Position numbers and translations under genes: made by a program. The notes below the pieces were generated by a model that saw only the letters and a list, made by a program, of their open reading frames with translations, made no database searches and was not told the origin of the DNA. Below are positions 5,048-5,071 of a DNA stretch of 5,071 bases, piece after piece. The stretch's first letter is position 1, and each line of letters opens with the position of its first letter. The stretch is from DASYAN01 sp036501345 (GTDB taxonomy: Bacteria; Chloroflexota; Ktedonobacteria; Ktedonobacterales; Ktedonobacteraceae): contig DASYAN010000136.1 in the NCBI GenBank assembly GCA_036501345.1, forward strand, positions 1 through 5,071. Direction: 5' to 3'.

Positions 5048-5071
5048 ATGTCGATGAAACCACAGGGGTTG
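5048..5071 (+). CDS. Start of a gene cut by the window edge
   Basis: A strong ribosome binding site, AAGGAGG (5035-5041), sits six bases before ATG at 5048. The frame is open to the end of the window and gives MSMKPQGL. Other in-frame ATGs lie at 5042, too close to the binding site, and 5054. Only eight codons are visible, so no function can be proposed. Confidence 0.6.

Noticed and set aside
4540..5049. 169-codon minus-strand frame with a His/Cys-rich end (YHTCHSYHTCHSC)
   Set aside because: The periodic His/Cys triplets come from the 9-bp DNA repeats; there is no ribosome binding site and it overlaps the start of the gene at 5048.

Overview
The window looks like chromosomal DNA from a free-living bacterium with a large, repeat-rich, moderate-GC genome. 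Three things point tentatively to Chloroflexota, perhaps Ktedonobacteria: a PIG-V-like membrane mannosyltransferase, an isoprenylcysteine methyltransferase-like (ICMT) gene, and many non-coding repeats including scattered CRISPR repeats. This taxonomic guess is an inference from the look of the proteins; no marker gene is present.

Layout from left to right. Positions 32-435 hold a CRISPR array of six 37-bp repeats and five spacers that probably continues past the left edge; no cas gene is visible. Positions 671-1906 (minus strand) encode a 411-residue polytopic PIG-V-type glycosyltransferase, the only long intact gene. Positions 1907-2551 are non-coding and hold a lone, diverged copy of the CRISPR repeat (2197-2233), a two-copy tandem repeat and the left arm of an imperfect 54-bp inverted repeat. 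Positions 2552-3161 are an ICMT-like methyltransferase pseudogene with an in-frame amber codon and a one-base insertion; the right arm of the inverted repeat (3173-3226) lies just beyond it. Positions 3273-3488 (minus strand) encode a 71-residue two-helix membrane protein with a good extended -10 promoter abutting a perfect 16-bp palindrome. A second lone CRISPR repeat lies at 3640-3676.

After an AT-rich stretch there is a 53-codon gene (3948-4109) with a near-ideal ribosome binding site, possibly followed by a 35-codon TTG-start frame. The rest is largely non-coding but structured: a cluster of five TTATCGG-type boxes in both orientations (4166-4275, with a 13-bp stem), then a two-level repeat array (4443-4648) made of blocks of 9-bp TGTnACA-like units separated by conserved 31-bp linkers. 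A new gene starts at 5048 with a strong ribosome binding site and runs off the right edge.

The genes do not form an obvious pathway or operon. The notable content is the repeat biology: an array plus two same-orientation solitary repeats within about 3.6 kb, an inverted-repeat-bounded decaying gene, and the 9-bp/85-bp array close to the start of an unknown gene.
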